Positions 1 to 8,634 of a stretch of 64,000 nt of DNA are shown here, piece by piece (position 1 is the stretch's first letter; the number at the start of each line of letters is the position of its first letter). Source of the stretch: Actinomycetota bacterium. Its GTDB lineage: Bacteria > Actinomycetota > Actinomycetes > Streptosporangiales > Streptosporangiaceae. Made by a program: the position numbers and the translations under genes. Where the stretch lies: positions 45,600-109,599 of the forward strand of contig DAHVAR010000052.1 of assembly GCA_027314515.1 (NCBI GenBank), read 5' to 3'. The notes beneath the pieces were generated by a model. The model was given only the letters and a program-made list of their open reading frames with translations. It did no database searches and was not told the DNA's origin.

Positions 1-1065
1 CGGCGAGCGGTGCAGCATGGTCGTCATCCACCAGGAGAAGTGCGTTGACCGCCAGACCCGGCTCAGGCAGGTGGCCGAGTAGGCGGCGGCGAGTGTGCCG
101 TCGCCGCGCAGCATGGCGTCCAGGGCAGGAGCCAGCACGGCTACGTCGGCCAGCGCCAGGTTGAGGCCCTTGGCTCCGGTCGGCGGCACGATATGGGCCG
201 CGTCGCCGGCCAGGAACAGCCGGCCGTACCGCATCGGCGCGCTGACGAAGCTGCGCATGGGCGTGATGTTCTTGTCCAGCACCGGCCCCTGCTGAAGAGT
301 CCAGCCCGGCAGCTCGAACCGGCGGCTCAGCTCGGCCCAGATGCGATCATCGGGCCACTGGGCGATGTCGGCGTCCGGGGCGACCTGCAGGTAGAGCCGG
401 CTGACCGACAGGCTGCGCAGGCTGTGCAGCGCGAACCCGTTCCGGTGGTGGGCGTAGATCAGCTCATCGGTGGACGGCGGCACGTCAGCCAGGATGCCCA
501 GCCAGGCGTACGGATACTCGCGCTCCCAGGTGGTCAGCGCACCGCCCGGTATCGCGGCCCGGCAGATCCCGTGGAATCCGTCGCAGCCGGCGATGACATC
601 GCAGTCGACGTCATGACGTGTTCCGCTGGCATCGGTGTAGCTGAGCCGGGGCCGGCCGGTGTCGAGGCGGGATACCTCGGTGCCGGTGACGCCGAACTCG
701 ACCGCGCCGTTGTCGGCGAGCCTGCGGGCGATGAGGTCCTTGACCACCTCGGTCTGCGCGTAGACGGTCACGGTCCGGCCGCCGGTCAGCTCGCGGAAGT
801 CGATGTGCCGCCGCTCTCCGTCAAACTGCAGGTAGATGCCGCCGTGCTCGAGGCCTTCGCGGTCGAGCCGGCCGCCCAGGCCGACCTCGCGCAGCAGCGT
901 CACGCTGCCGTCCTCCAGCACGCCGGCGCGCTGCCGCGCCTCGCAGTACTCCCGGCTGCGGATCTCGACCAGCACCGAGTCGATGCCGCGGAGCGCGAGC
1001 AGGTGCGAGAGCAGCAGCCCGGCCGGACCGGCCCCGACGATTCCTACCTGCGTGCGAGTTCGCAT
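1..1065 (-). CDS. pobA: 4-hydroxybenzoate 3-monooxygenase, 3' end outside window
   Basis: Flavoprotein hydroxylase converting 4-hydroxybenzoate to protocatechuate with NADPH and O2. The frame is open from an ATG at 1065 to the window edge (355 codons; the family is about 390, so roughly 40 residues are missing). Seen: Rossmann FAD motif GIVGAGPAG near residue 8, the DG motif CDVIAGCDGF in the middle, the GD motif LFLAGDAAHIVPPTGAKGLN, and the PobA-typical FSWWMTTMLHR at the cut end. It lies 30 bp downstream of an aldehyde dehydrogenase on the same strand, so an operon converting an aromatic aldehyde to acid to protocatechuate is likely (inference). No strong ribosome binding site is seen before the ATG; coupling to the upstream gene is possible. 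The family call is strong; exact substrate preference (4- versus 3-hydroxybenzoate) cannot be read. Confidence 0.9.
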   Translation of the reverse strand, partial: MRTRTQVGIVGAGPAGLLLSHLLALRGIDSVLVEIRSREYCEARQRAGVLEDGSVTLLREVGLGGRLDREGLEHGGIYLQFDGERRHIDFRELTGGRTVTVYAQTEVVKDLIARRLADNGAVEFGVTGTEVSRLDTGRPRLSYTDASGTRHDVDCDVIAGCDGFHGICRAAIPGGALTTWEREYPYAWLGILADVPPSTDELIYAHHRNGFALHSLRSLSVSRLYLQVAPDADIAQWPDDRIWAELSRRFELPGWTLQQGPVLDKNITPMRSFVSAPMRYGRLFLAGDAAHIVPPTGAKGLNLALADVAVLAPALDAMLRGDGTLAAAYSATCLSRVWRSTHFSWWMTTMLHRSP

Positions 1066-1095
1066 GGTCGTAACGAAGTTGCGGCTGCGGCCGGG

Positions 1096-2553
1096 TTAGA
1101 ACGGGTATGGCGCGATATCGCCGCGGATCGTCACCCAGCGAGTGTCGGTGAAGGCATCGAGGTTGGCAGAACCGCCAAAGCGCGCCCCGGTGCCAGATGC
1201 GCGAATGCCGCCGAATGGCGTGTTCGGCGCGTCGTCGACAGTCTGGTCGTTGATGTGCACGATCCCGGTCGGAATCTGCCGCGCCAGGTCAAGGCCGCGC
1301 ATCACGTCCCTGGTCAGGATGCCGAGGGACAAGCCGTATTCAGAATCGGCGGCAAGCTTGGCCACTTCGTCCGCAGTGCCGAAGCGGATCACCGGGGCGA
1401 CCGGGCCGAATACTTCGCTGGCGTAGGCGGGCATCGATGGCGCGACGTCGCTCAGCACCGTGGGCTGGTAGAACAGGCCCTCGTAGGTACCGCCTGCCGC
1501 GAGGGTGGCGCCTGCCTGGATACTGCCCGTTACCAGGGTATGGATCTTGTCCCGCTGCCGCTCGTCGATGATCGGACCGATGGCCGCCTGACCCGACGCC
1601 GGGTCGCCGACCGGCAGGTGACCGGCCTTGGCCGCGAGCCGGGCGACGTAGTCGTCGTACACCGACTCGTGCACCAGGTGCCGGCCCGTCGTCATGCAGA
1701 TCTGGCCCTGGTGCAGGAACGAGCCCCAGGCGCCGGCCGACGCGGCCTTGTCCAGGTCGGCGTCTTCCAGCACGATCAGCGCGGAGTTGCCGCCGAGTTC
1801 CAGGTGCACGCGCTTGAGGAGCTGGCCGGCCAGGGCGCCGACGCGGCGGCCGGCGCTGGTGGATCCGGTGAACGAGATGACGCCGGTCCTTGAGTCGGCG
1901 ACGAGCGCCTCTCCGACGTCCGGGCCGCCGGGAAGCACATGCAGCAGGCCTTCGGGCAGGCCGGCCTCTTCGAACACCCGCGCCAGCACCACTCCGCCGC
2001 ACACCGCCGTGCGCGGGTCGGGCTTCAGCACCACGGCGTTGCCAAGCGCGAGCGCGGGCGCGACCGAGCGGATGGCCAGGATCTGCGGGAAGTTGAAGGG
2101 CGAGATGACGCCGACGACACCGACCGGCACCCGCTCGGCGAAGCTCAGGTGCGGCTGCTCGCTCGGCAGCAGTTCACCATATGGCCGGGACGGCAGGGTG
2201 GCCGCTTCGAATATCTCCTCGGTCGCGACGTGAGTCTCGAACTGAGCGGCGGGCGGGATCTTGCCGCCTTCCCGGATGCTCCAGTCCTCGATCTCGGCCG
2301 CGTTAGCCAGCCAGATCTCGGCGGCCTTGCGCAGGATCGCGGCGCGCTGCGGGTATGGCGTCGCCGCCCAGGCAGGCTGTGCGGCGGCCGCCACGGCCGT
2401 CGCCGCCGTGATGTCAGCGGCTGACGCAATGCCGACGCGGGCTAGCTCGCTGCCGGTGGCCGGCTCGATGACGGCCGCCTGGCCGCCGCCCGCTTCCTTC
2501 CAGCCGCCGGAAAAGGCCTTACCCATCCAGATGGATCGGTCCAGCAATGTCAC
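1096..2553 (-). CDS. NAD-dependent aromatic aldehyde dehydrogenase (benzaldehyde/vanillin dehydrogenase type)
   Basis: ALDH superfamily enzyme of about 485 residues oxidising an aldehyde to the acid. Seen: the cofactor-region motif ISPFNFP, FTGSTSAGRRVG, the general-base stretch LELGGNSALIVL, and a catalytic cysteine in HQGQICMTTGRH. An ATG at 2637 gives a 28-residue extension, but the GTG at 2553 is preceded by AAAGGGG at good spacing and begins where family members begin, so I take the GTG. Closest in style to benzaldehyde, vanillin and salicylaldehyde dehydrogenases. Next to pobA, 4-hydroxybenzaldehyde is an attractive substrate (inference only). A weak dyad GGAGT-GAGA-ACTCC lies at 2607-2620 upstream. 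Confidence 0.88.
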   Translation of the reverse strand: MTLLDRSIWMGKAFSGGWKEAGGGQAAVIEPATGSELARVGIASAADITAATAVAAAAQPAWAATPYPQRAAILRKAAEIWLANAAEIEDWSIREGGKIPPAAQFETHVATEEIFEAATLPSRPYGELLPSEQPHLSFAERVPVGVVGVISPFNFPQILAIRSVAPALALGNAVVLKPDPRTAVCGGVVLARVFEEAGLPEGLLHVLPGGPDVGEALVADSRTGVISFTGSTSAGRRVGALAGQLLKRVHLELGGNSALIVLEDADLDKAASAGAWGSFLHQGQICMTTGRHLVHESVYDDYVARLAAKAGHLPVGDPASGQAAIGPIIDERQRDKIHTLVTGSIQAGATLAAGGTYEGLFYQPTVLSDVAPSMPAYASEVFGPVAPVIRFGTADEVAKLAADSEYGLSLGILTRDVMRGLDLARQIPTGIVHINDQTVDDAPNTPFGGIRASGTGARFGGSANLDAFTDTRWVTIRGDIAPYPF

Positions 2554-2795
2554 CAGCGCACCCCTTTGTGAAGTCCGTTTAACTGACGCGCGGCGGTAAC
2601 GCCAGGGGAGTGAGAACTCCGTGCGCTCCACGAACAACAGTTACGTGCCCGAACACTGGCAAATCTAGGTGCGCTGGCAGCCGGGTGTCAACGCCGCCCG
2701 GTCACCGCCGCCGGGTGTCACCGCCGCGACGCACCCGGGCCGATTCGCAACCCAGCCCGAGCACGTCGCAGCGGCTCGACCGCAGCGGCGGCCGG

Positions 2796-3032
2796 TTACT
2801 GCTTCTTGCTGGTCCACCAGGCGCCGACGCCGCAGATGACGGCGACGACGACCCCGACGATGCCGCGGTAGAGGTGGCCGCCGCTCTTCACGTGGCTGCC
2901 GGAGTTAAGGAACGACGGTGCCGCGCCGGCGAACCACAAGATTCCCAGGATGAGCGAGATGACGGCGATGACCGCGAGAATGATCACCAGCGAGCGCTTT
3001 GAGCCGCCGCTGGACACGCTTTGTGAACTCAC
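2796..3032 (-). CDS. small two-helix membrane protein, unknown function
   Basis: A 78-residue protein with two hydrophobic segments (about residues 15-37 and 56-73), a Ser/Gly-rich start and a lysine-rich end (SKKQ). The start is a GTG at 3032 directly preceded by AAGGAGG, one of the clearest ribosome binding sites in the window, which supports it as a real gene. No family recognised. It stands alone, with AT-richer DNA upstream (3100-3170) that probably holds its promoter. Confidence 0.7.
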   Translation of the reverse strand: MSSQSVSSGGSKRSLVIILAVIAVISLILGILWFAGAAPSFLNSGSHVKSGGHLYRGIVGVVVAVICGVGAWWTSKKQ

Positions 3033-3189
3033 AGTTCCTCCTTGGCAGCTGGCCGCCTATGACAAGAGAAGGGCTCGGCGTTACCAGCGATGATTTACGA
3101 CCGGCACGGTACTACCGGTTGCCATCCCCACGGGGCTAAATAACTACAAAGAGTGCAAAATTTTTGGCGACAGGAATGCGTCGCGCCGA

Positions 3190-3879
3190 TTACGGCTGCC
3201 AGACCATCAGGACGAGTATTACCAGCCAGATCAGGTTCACCACGCCGCCCATGGCGGCGATCCGGCCGCGCTCGACCGAGGCGACGTGCGCAGCCACAGC
3301 GGTATTGCCGCCTGGCTGGCCCGGACCTAGCTGGGCGGGACCCGGCTGGCCCGTGCCCGGCTGGCCTGTGCCTGGTGGTTCGGGCCCGGCCGGTCCGGTG
3401 GCGTCGGCATCACCTCGGGCATCCGCCTCGTCAGGAACGGCTGCCTGTAGCGGCGGCCCCGCGGGTGCCAGGGCCCTGATGGCGCGGCGCTGATCGCGGA
3501 TGACGAGCACGAGCAGCACGATCGCGACGACGAACAGCGTCATGGAGACCGTCAGCCACGGGCGCGCGAAGTCGTGCTTCAGCTCGCCAAGCACGATGCC
3601 GAAGACCAGCACCAGCAGCGAGGCGGCAGTGAAGATCACGGTAATCCGGCTGAGGTAGCGCACGACCGCCACGTCGCGCTGGCGGATGTACCGCGGCGTC
3701 GAGGAGATCGCCAGCGCGACCGGGCCGATCGTGAAGATGGCGAATCCGATGTGCAGCCAGAGCACGAGCCGGTCGGAGAACGACATGGAGTCGATCGTAG
3801 GCCCACCGGCCGGGCGCGCGCCCACCGACGCCGACTCTGCCCCGCCTGTCTCACCTTCGACCGTCGCATGCATGCTCAC
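3190..3879 (-). CDS. integral membrane protein with Gly/Pro/Gln-rich cytoplasmic loop
   Basis: 229 residues with three N-terminal membrane helices (about 39-58, 78-97, 109-128), a low-complexity GTGQPG/GPGQPG loop (about 165-190) and a last helix at 212-227. It resembles DUF2269-type small integral membrane proteins in layout, but I cannot confirm a family. The ATG at 3879 gives a 31-residue polar leader; an internal ATG at 3786 (MSFSDRLVLW) is an alternative start closer to the first helix. The repeat loop looks like a product of short in-frame duplications as elsewhere in this window. Confidence 0.65.
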   Translation of the reverse strand: MSMHATVEGETGGAESASVGARPAGGPTIDSMSFSDRLVLWLHIGFAIFTIGPVALAISSTPRYIRQRDVAVVRYLSRITVIFTAASLLVLVFGIVLGELKHDFARPWLTVSMTLFVVAIVLLVLVIRDQRRAIRALAPAGPPLQAAVPDEADARGDADATGPAGPEPPGTGQPGTGQPGPAQLGPGQPGGNTAVAAHVASVERGRIAAMGGVVNLIWLVILVLMVWQP

Positions 3880-4043
3880 GGCGCTCCGCGCCAGTTCGCG
3901 CCGGCTTGTCCGAAGAACTCAGCGACCTTCTGCAACTGCGTGTCGACGTGGTCACGGACGAGCTGCGCAGGGAGCCGCCGTGCTGGCTAACGCCGCGCTG
4001 CCTTACTCAGCGGCCGCCGTTACTGTCCGCAGCAGGCAGTCGG

Positions 4044-6053
4044 TTACCTGGCGTACTGACGCCGCGTCCGGAGGAAGTCGGTGACCACGTACTCGCCGAG
4101 GCTGTCCGGTAGTGCCCGCAGCACGCGGCCGCCATTGCGCCGGGCTACCTCGTCCACGAACGCGGACAGCCGCTCGTCGTCGGCGAGCATGAACACGTTC
4201 ATCGTGGCGCGCCGCCTGGTCATCTTGTCGACTTCCGCCAGGGTGAGCTCCAGCGTCTCCGGGGAGGGCGGCCAGTCGAACCAGAACCGGCCGTCTCGCC
4301 GCAGGTGCGCGGTCGGCTCACCGTCGGTGATGACCATCACGACAGGATTGTGCTCGGGCCGGCGGTCCAGGAACCGGCCGGCCAGGACGAGCGCGTGGTG
4401 CAGGTTGGTGCCCTGCACCATGTCCCAGCTCAGCCCGGCGAGCTCGGTCTCGCCCAGTTCGCGGGCGTAGTTGGAGAAGCCGATGACCTGGATCGCGTCT
4501 TGCGGGTACTGGCTGCGGACGAGCGCGTGCAAGGCCAGCGCGGTCTGCTTCGCGGCTCCCCAGGTGCCGCGCAGCGCCATCGAGTACGACAGGTCGACGA
4601 GCAGGCAGACGGCCGCCGACGCGCGCCGGTCGGTCTCCGCCACCTCGAAGTCATCGACCGAGAGCCGGACCGGCCCACGGCGCCGGACGGGGTTCGCGGC
4701 AGCCGGCGCGACCGGCCCGTCAGGGAGTTCCCGTCGTGGTGCCGCCTGGCGAAGCAGCGCGTTCCGCACGGTGGTGGCGGCGTCGATTGCCTGCTCGTCG
4801 CCGAAGCGCCAGGGCCGGGTGCTGCCGGTGTACTCCCCGGCCTGCCCGGCGTCGCGCTGATCGTGGTCGCCGGTCCCGCCGTCCGGCAGCCGGGCGAATA
4901 CCTTCCGCAGGGCGGTCTGGCCGAGCCTGCGCACGGCCTTCGGCGTCAGCTCGAGCTTGCCGCCGGTGCGCTGCAGGTAGCCCTGCTGCTCGAGCTCGCG
5001 CTCGATCTGCCGCAGCGCCGTGACGTCGTCGACCGCCTGCCGGCCCAGCGCGCGCCTGATCGCTTCCTCGTCGACGTCGTCAAGCCGCGCACCCGGGTAG
5101 TCCTGGCGCAGCGCGTCCTCGAGGTCAGCCAGGTCAGCAAGCTCAGCCAGGGCCGCGGTCGCGTCGCTGAGGCCAAGCGGTTCGCTGCCGGTCATCCCCG
5201 GCTGCGGCCCGCCCTGGTCCATGTCCGGGCGCCTGGCTCGCAGCGAGTCGGCAAGCCGGGCCATCTCAGCAGCCAGGCCCGCGTCCTCGAGCGCATGCGC
5301 CATCAGCCCGGACAGCTCGTCGCGCTGCGCGTCGGTCAGCGAGTCGAGCAGCCGCTCGGCCGCCGCCATCTGCCGGACCAGCGCATCCACCAGTTCTTCC
5401 AGGTTGGCCGGCCGGCCGGGGAACATATCGCCAAACCGGCTGGAGAAGTCGTCGAAATCCCGCTGCGTGTGCTCGCCGCGCGCGTCGGCCTCCAGCATGG
5501 CGTTCAGCGCGGCCATCATGTCCTTGACCCGCTTCAGCGCCTGCGGGTCGGGGTCGGCCAGCGCCTGCCGCATGCCGCGGAACTGGCTGTCAAGCACCTC
5601 ACTGCGCAGCAGTGACTTCAGCTTCTCGAACGTCGCGCGAGCCGCTGCCGACTGCCAGTCGTAGTCCGCAAGCTGCCTGATGGCCTGCGCGGTATCCGAT
5701 GGCAGCGCGTCCAGCTCGGCCTCGCGCAACCGCGCCGAGTCGGCCGGGTTCGGGAACAGCTCAGCGCGTTCCTGGCCGATGGCGGTGTCCAGCAGCGCCC
5801 GGACCTGCTCGAGAATGCCGTCCAGGCGGCCGCGGCCGCGGATCTCGCGCTGCCGTTCCCGCACCCGCCGGAGCAGGTCGTCGAGCCCGCGGTGGCCGGA
5901 CAGCCCGCGCCGCAGCAGGTCCGCGAGCGCGCTGGCCGGATCGGTGCCCTCCAGCACTGACTCGCCCAGTGCGTCGACGGCGCCGCGCACGTCATAGGGA
6001 GGCTCGAGCGGATCCGGGCCGCCGGCGTAGGGACCGTAACGGTAACCTCTCAC
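4044..6053 (-). CDS. VWA-domain protein, partner of the MoxR/Mg-chelatase-like AAA+ ATPase
   Basis: 669 residues, close in length and layout to M. tuberculosis Rv0959. The N-terminal two thirds are charged and helical, rich in RELAD/ALR-type heptads; the C-terminal VWA domain (about 480-665) carries the metal-site motif DLSYS (D487) and the TDGE strand near 577. VWA proteins of this kind work with an AAA+ ATPase in chaperone-like insertion or remodelling of a target complex; the target in actinobacteria is not known to me. The start is a GTG with GGAGG about 9 nt upstream. It follows the ATPase gene after 100 bp on the same strand, so the two form one transcription unit (inference). Confidence 0.85.
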   Translation of the reverse strand: MRGYRYGPYAGGPDPLEPPYDVRGAVDALGESVLEGTDPASALADLLRRGLSGHRGLDDLLRRVRERQREIRGRGRLDGILEQVRALLDTAIGQERAELFPNPADSARLREAELDALPSDTAQAIRQLADYDWQSAAARATFEKLKSLLRSEVLDSQFRGMRQALADPDPQALKRVKDMMAALNAMLEADARGEHTQRDFDDFSSRFGDMFPGRPANLEELVDALVRQMAAAERLLDSLTDAQRDELSGLMAHALEDAGLAAEMARLADSLRARRPDMDQGGPQPGMTGSEPLGLSDATAALAELADLADLEDALRQDYPGARLDDVDEEAIRRALGRQAVDDVTALRQIERELEQQGYLQRTGGKLELTPKAVRRLGQTALRKVFARLPDGGTGDHDQRDAGQAGEYTGSTRPWRFGDEQAIDAATTVRNALLRQAAPRRELPDGPVAPAAANPVRRRGPVRLSVDDFEVAETDRRASAAVCLLVDLSYSMALRGTWGAAKQTALALHALVRSQYPQDAIQVIGFSNYARELGETELAGLSWDMVQGTNLHHALVLAGRFLDRRPEHNPVVMVITDGEPTAHLRRDGRFWFDWPPSPETLELTLAEVDKMTRRRATMNVFMLADDERLSAFVDEVARRNGGRVLRALPDSLGEYVVTDFLRTRRQYAR

Positions 6054-6152
6054 CCTCGCTCACCTCCACGCTCCGGTCCGTTCGCTCCGGTCCGTTCGCT
6101 ACCGTCCGTCTGGCCGGCTCGCATGCGGGCGGCCACCGAACGCCTGCTGGCC

Positions 6153-7613
6153 TCAGGTTCGGTACACCGCCCCGCCGTCGATCGCGTCCTTCGACAGCCG
6201 GCGCATCAGGTACAGGCCTTCGAGCGCGAACTCCAGCGCCGCGGCGGCCTGGCCGAGCGACTCGCTGCCGTCCATCTTCAGCCGGTCCATGATCTTCGCC
6301 AGGCCGGGCACCTCGCCGATCCGGCGCAGCAGGTCAGCAGCCGGAACCAGGTCACCGGTCTCGACCACGCCGCCATCGGCGAACCTCGCCAGCAAGCCGG
6401 AAAGGTCGGCGTTGCCAAGCAGCGCACGGAACGTGTCACCGGAGGCGCGACGCAGCAGGTGGTCAAGGACTTCCTGCTCGCGCCCCTCCTCGCTGACCTC
6501 GAACTCGACCTTCCCGCGCAGTGTGCTGATCACCGACGGCAGGTCACATGCCCGCGCCACTGGCTGGTCCTCGCCGGTGATCGCGGCCCGGCGCACCGCG
6601 GAAGCGGCCACCGACTCGGCGGCCGCGATCGCGAACCGCGCCGACACGCCGGACCGGGAATCAACGGCCGGGGAGGCCCGGACCAGCCGGGTAAACCGTG
6701 CGATCACCTGGATCAGGTGAACGGGAACGAGGGCTCCGGGGTCAGCCCCGTCCCACGCGAGCCGCGCTTCCTGGTCGATCAGAGCCAGTTCGGACTCGAG
6801 CGAGGCCGGGTAATGGGTGCGGATCTCCGCCCCGAACCGGTCTTTCAGTGGCGTGATGATCCGGCCGCGGTTGGTGTAGTCCTCCGGGTTCGCGCTGGCG
6901 ACCAGCACCAGATCCAGCGGCAGCCGCAGCGCGTACCCGCGCACCGCGATGTCACGTTCCTCCAGCACGTTCAGCAGCGACACCTGGATCCGCTCGGCGA
7001 GATCGGGCAACTCGTTGAGGCAGAAGATGCCGCGGTTGGTCCGCGGCAGCAAGCCGAAGTGGATGGTCTCCGGGTCGCCGAGCGTCCTGCCCTCGGCCAC
7101 CTTGACCGGGTCGATGTCACCGATGAGGTCGCCGACGCTGGTGTCCGGCGTCGCTAGCTTCTCCCCGTACCGGTCGGCGCGAGGCCGCCAGCTCACCGCC
7201 AGATCATCGCCCTGGCCGGCCAGCAGCCGCTGGCAGCGCGCGCAGACCGGAGCAAACGGGTGGTCGTTGATCTCGCAGCCGGCGACGACCGGGGTCCAGT
7301 CGTCGAGCAGGCCGGTCAGGGTTCTGATCAGCCTCGTCTTGCCCTGCCCTCGCTCGCCGAGGAGGATCACGTCGTGCCCGGCGATGATGGCCCGCTCCAG
7401 GTGCGGCAGCACTGTCTGGCCGAAGCCGATGATGCCGGGGAACGCGTCTTCGCCCGCGCGCATGCGCTCCAGCAGATTGTGCCGCAGTTCCTGCTTGACG
7501 GTGCGAAGCTGATGACCGCTGGCGCGTAGCTGGCCAAGCGTGCTGATCTCCGGCGGAACTGTGCCCGGCGGCTGGGCGGATGCTGGCTGGTTGCGAGTCT
7601 TAGGCTGCACCAT
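6153..7613 (-). CDS. AAA+ ATPase of the magnesium-chelatase ChlI/MoxR type (Rv0958-like)
   Basis: 486 residues. Walker A GERGQGKT at 86-93, Walker B region GIFCLNELPDL at about 196-206, a sensor-1-like ASANPEDYTNRGR and an Arg-finger region KDRFGAEIRTHYP. Three cysteines, C113 and the pair C124/C127 (VCARCQRL), sit in a loop after Walker A and could bind metal; I infer this only from spacing. The gene sits just before the VWA partner, the classic MoxR-VWA pairing. It is unlikely to be a true Mg-chelatase because no bacteriochlorophyll genes are near. A perfect dyad abuts the start codon (7614-7628), suggesting local regulation. Confidence 0.87.
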   Translation of the reverse strand: MVQPKTRNQPASAQPPGTVPPEISTLGQLRASGHQLRTVKQELRHNLLERMRAGEDAFPGIIGFGQTVLPHLERAIIAGHDVILLGERGQGKTRLIRTLTGLLDDWTPVVAGCEINDHPFAPVCARCQRLLAGQGDDLAVSWRPRADRYGEKLATPDTSVGDLIGDIDPVKVAEGRTLGDPETIHFGLLPRTNRGIFCLNELPDLAERIQVSLLNVLEERDIAVRGYALRLPLDLVLVASANPEDYTNRGRIITPLKDRFGAEIRTHYPASLESELALIDQEARLAWDGADPGALVPVHLIQVIARFTRLVRASPAVDSRSGVSARFAIAAAESVAASAVRRAAITGEDQPVARACDLPSVISTLRGKVEFEVSEEGREQEVLDHLLRRASGDTFRALLGNADLSGLLARFADGGVVETGDLVPAADLLRRIGEVPGLAKIMDRLKMDGSESLGQAAAALEFALEGLYLMRRLSKDAIDGGAVYRT

Positions 7614-7628
7614 TCGACACTATGTCGA
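7614..7628. promoter_or_regulatory. dyad TCGACA-CTA-TGTCGA between divergent genes
   Basis: Perfect 6-bp inverted repeat with a 3-nt centre, immediately upstream of the AAA+ ATPase ATG and inside a divergent gap of only 47 bp to the ROK gene. Position and symmetry suggest an operator or an overlapping -10 element; no regulator is encoded next to it. Confidence 0.4.
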
Positions 7629-7660
7629 GGCACTTGGTGCTCGCATCCTGGGAGGCGTGA

Positions 7661-8608
7661 ATGGCTGAATCCCGTCCGGCACTTGCGGTGGACATCGGCG
7701 GGACGAAGCTAGCGGCCGGCCTGGTGGAGCCGGCCGGCCGGGTTCTTGCCTGGTCTGTCGTGCCCACCCCGCCCGGCCTGGACGCCGAGCAGTTGTGGCG
7801 GACCCTGGACGCGCTGATCTCAGCCGTCCTGGACGGCGTGGACCCGGCCGAACTGGCCGGCTGCGGATGTGGTTGCGGTGGCCCGATGGAATGGCCGGCG
7901 GGAGTGGTGTCACCGCTGAACATCCCGGCGTGGCGCGACTTCCCGCTGCGCGGCAGGCTGGCCGAACGCCTCGGCATCCCGGTGAGGGTGCACAACGACG
8001 CCGTCTGCCTGGTGGCCGCCGAGCACTGGCGAGGTGCCGGGCGCGGCCGGGGCAACGTGCTCGGCATGGTGGTTTCGACCGGCGTCGGCGGTGGCCTGGT
8101 GCTGGACGGCAGGCTGGTCCAGGGCGCGTCCGGTAACGCCGGTCACATCGGCCACGTGGTGGTGGATCCGGAGACCGGTCCGCCGTGCGGCTGCGGCGGA
8201 CGCGGCTGCGCCGAGGCTATCGCCCGCGGGCCGGCGCTCGTTGCATGGGCGCAATCGGAGGGCTGGCGCCCCGACCAGAGTGACGCGACGGCCAGGGACC
8301 TGGCTGCCGACGGGGCACTCGGCCATCCAGTCGGGGTCGCCGCGATGCGGCGGGCCGGCCGCGCGCTCGGCATCGCGATCGCGTCCGCCACCTGCCTGTG
8401 CGACCTTGAAGTCGTGTCGGTCGGCGGCGGGCTTTCGCAAGCCGGCCCGCTGCTGTTCGACCCGCTCGAGGAAGCGCTGCGCGCGCACGCCAGGCTTGGT
8501 TTCGCGCGCCAGGTCAGCGTGGTCCCGGCCCTCCTCGGCCAGAGCGCGGGCCTGGTCGGCGCTGCCGCGCTGATCTTCGCGGCCGACCGTTACTGGGCTG
8601 GCGACTGA
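7661..8608 (+). CDS. ROK family sugar kinase (glucokinase-like)
   Basis: 315 residues. Phosphate-binding motif DIGGTK at 11-16, catalytic-loop HNDA (VHNDAVCLVAAEHW), STGVGGGLV, and the ROK zinc signature beginning GHVVVDPETG and continuing CGCGGRGCAE. No N-terminal helix-turn-helix is present, so this is a kinase rather than a NagC/XylR-type repressor. The ATG at 7661 follows GGGAGGCGTGA, a good ribosome binding site. The sugar specificity (glucose, N-acetylglucosamine, other) cannot be decided from the sequence. It is a single gene followed by ilvA on the same strand after 26 bp. Confidence 0.88.
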   Translation: MAESRPALAVDIGGTKLAAGLVEPAGRVLAWSVVPTPPGLDAEQLWRTLDALISAVLDGVDPAELAGCGCGCGGPMEWPAGVVSPLNIPAWRDFPLRGRLAERLGIPVRVHNDAVCLVAAEHWRGAGRGRGNVLGMVVSTGVGGGLVLDGRLVQGASGNAGHIGHVVVDPETGPPCGCGGRGCAEAIARGPALVAWAQSEGWRPDQSDATARDLAADGALGHPVGVAAMRRAGRALGIAIASATCLCDLEVVSVGGGLSQAGPLLFDPLEEALRAHARLGFARQVSVVPALLGQSAGLVGAAALIFAADRYWAGD

Positions 8609-8634
8609 GCTAGCGGACAACTGGGCCGGAACCG

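Noticed and set aside
193..1893. Long forward frame of 566 codons
   Set aside because: It lies antisense to pobA and the aldehyde dehydrogenase, both with full motif sets; an artefact of high-GC codon structure.
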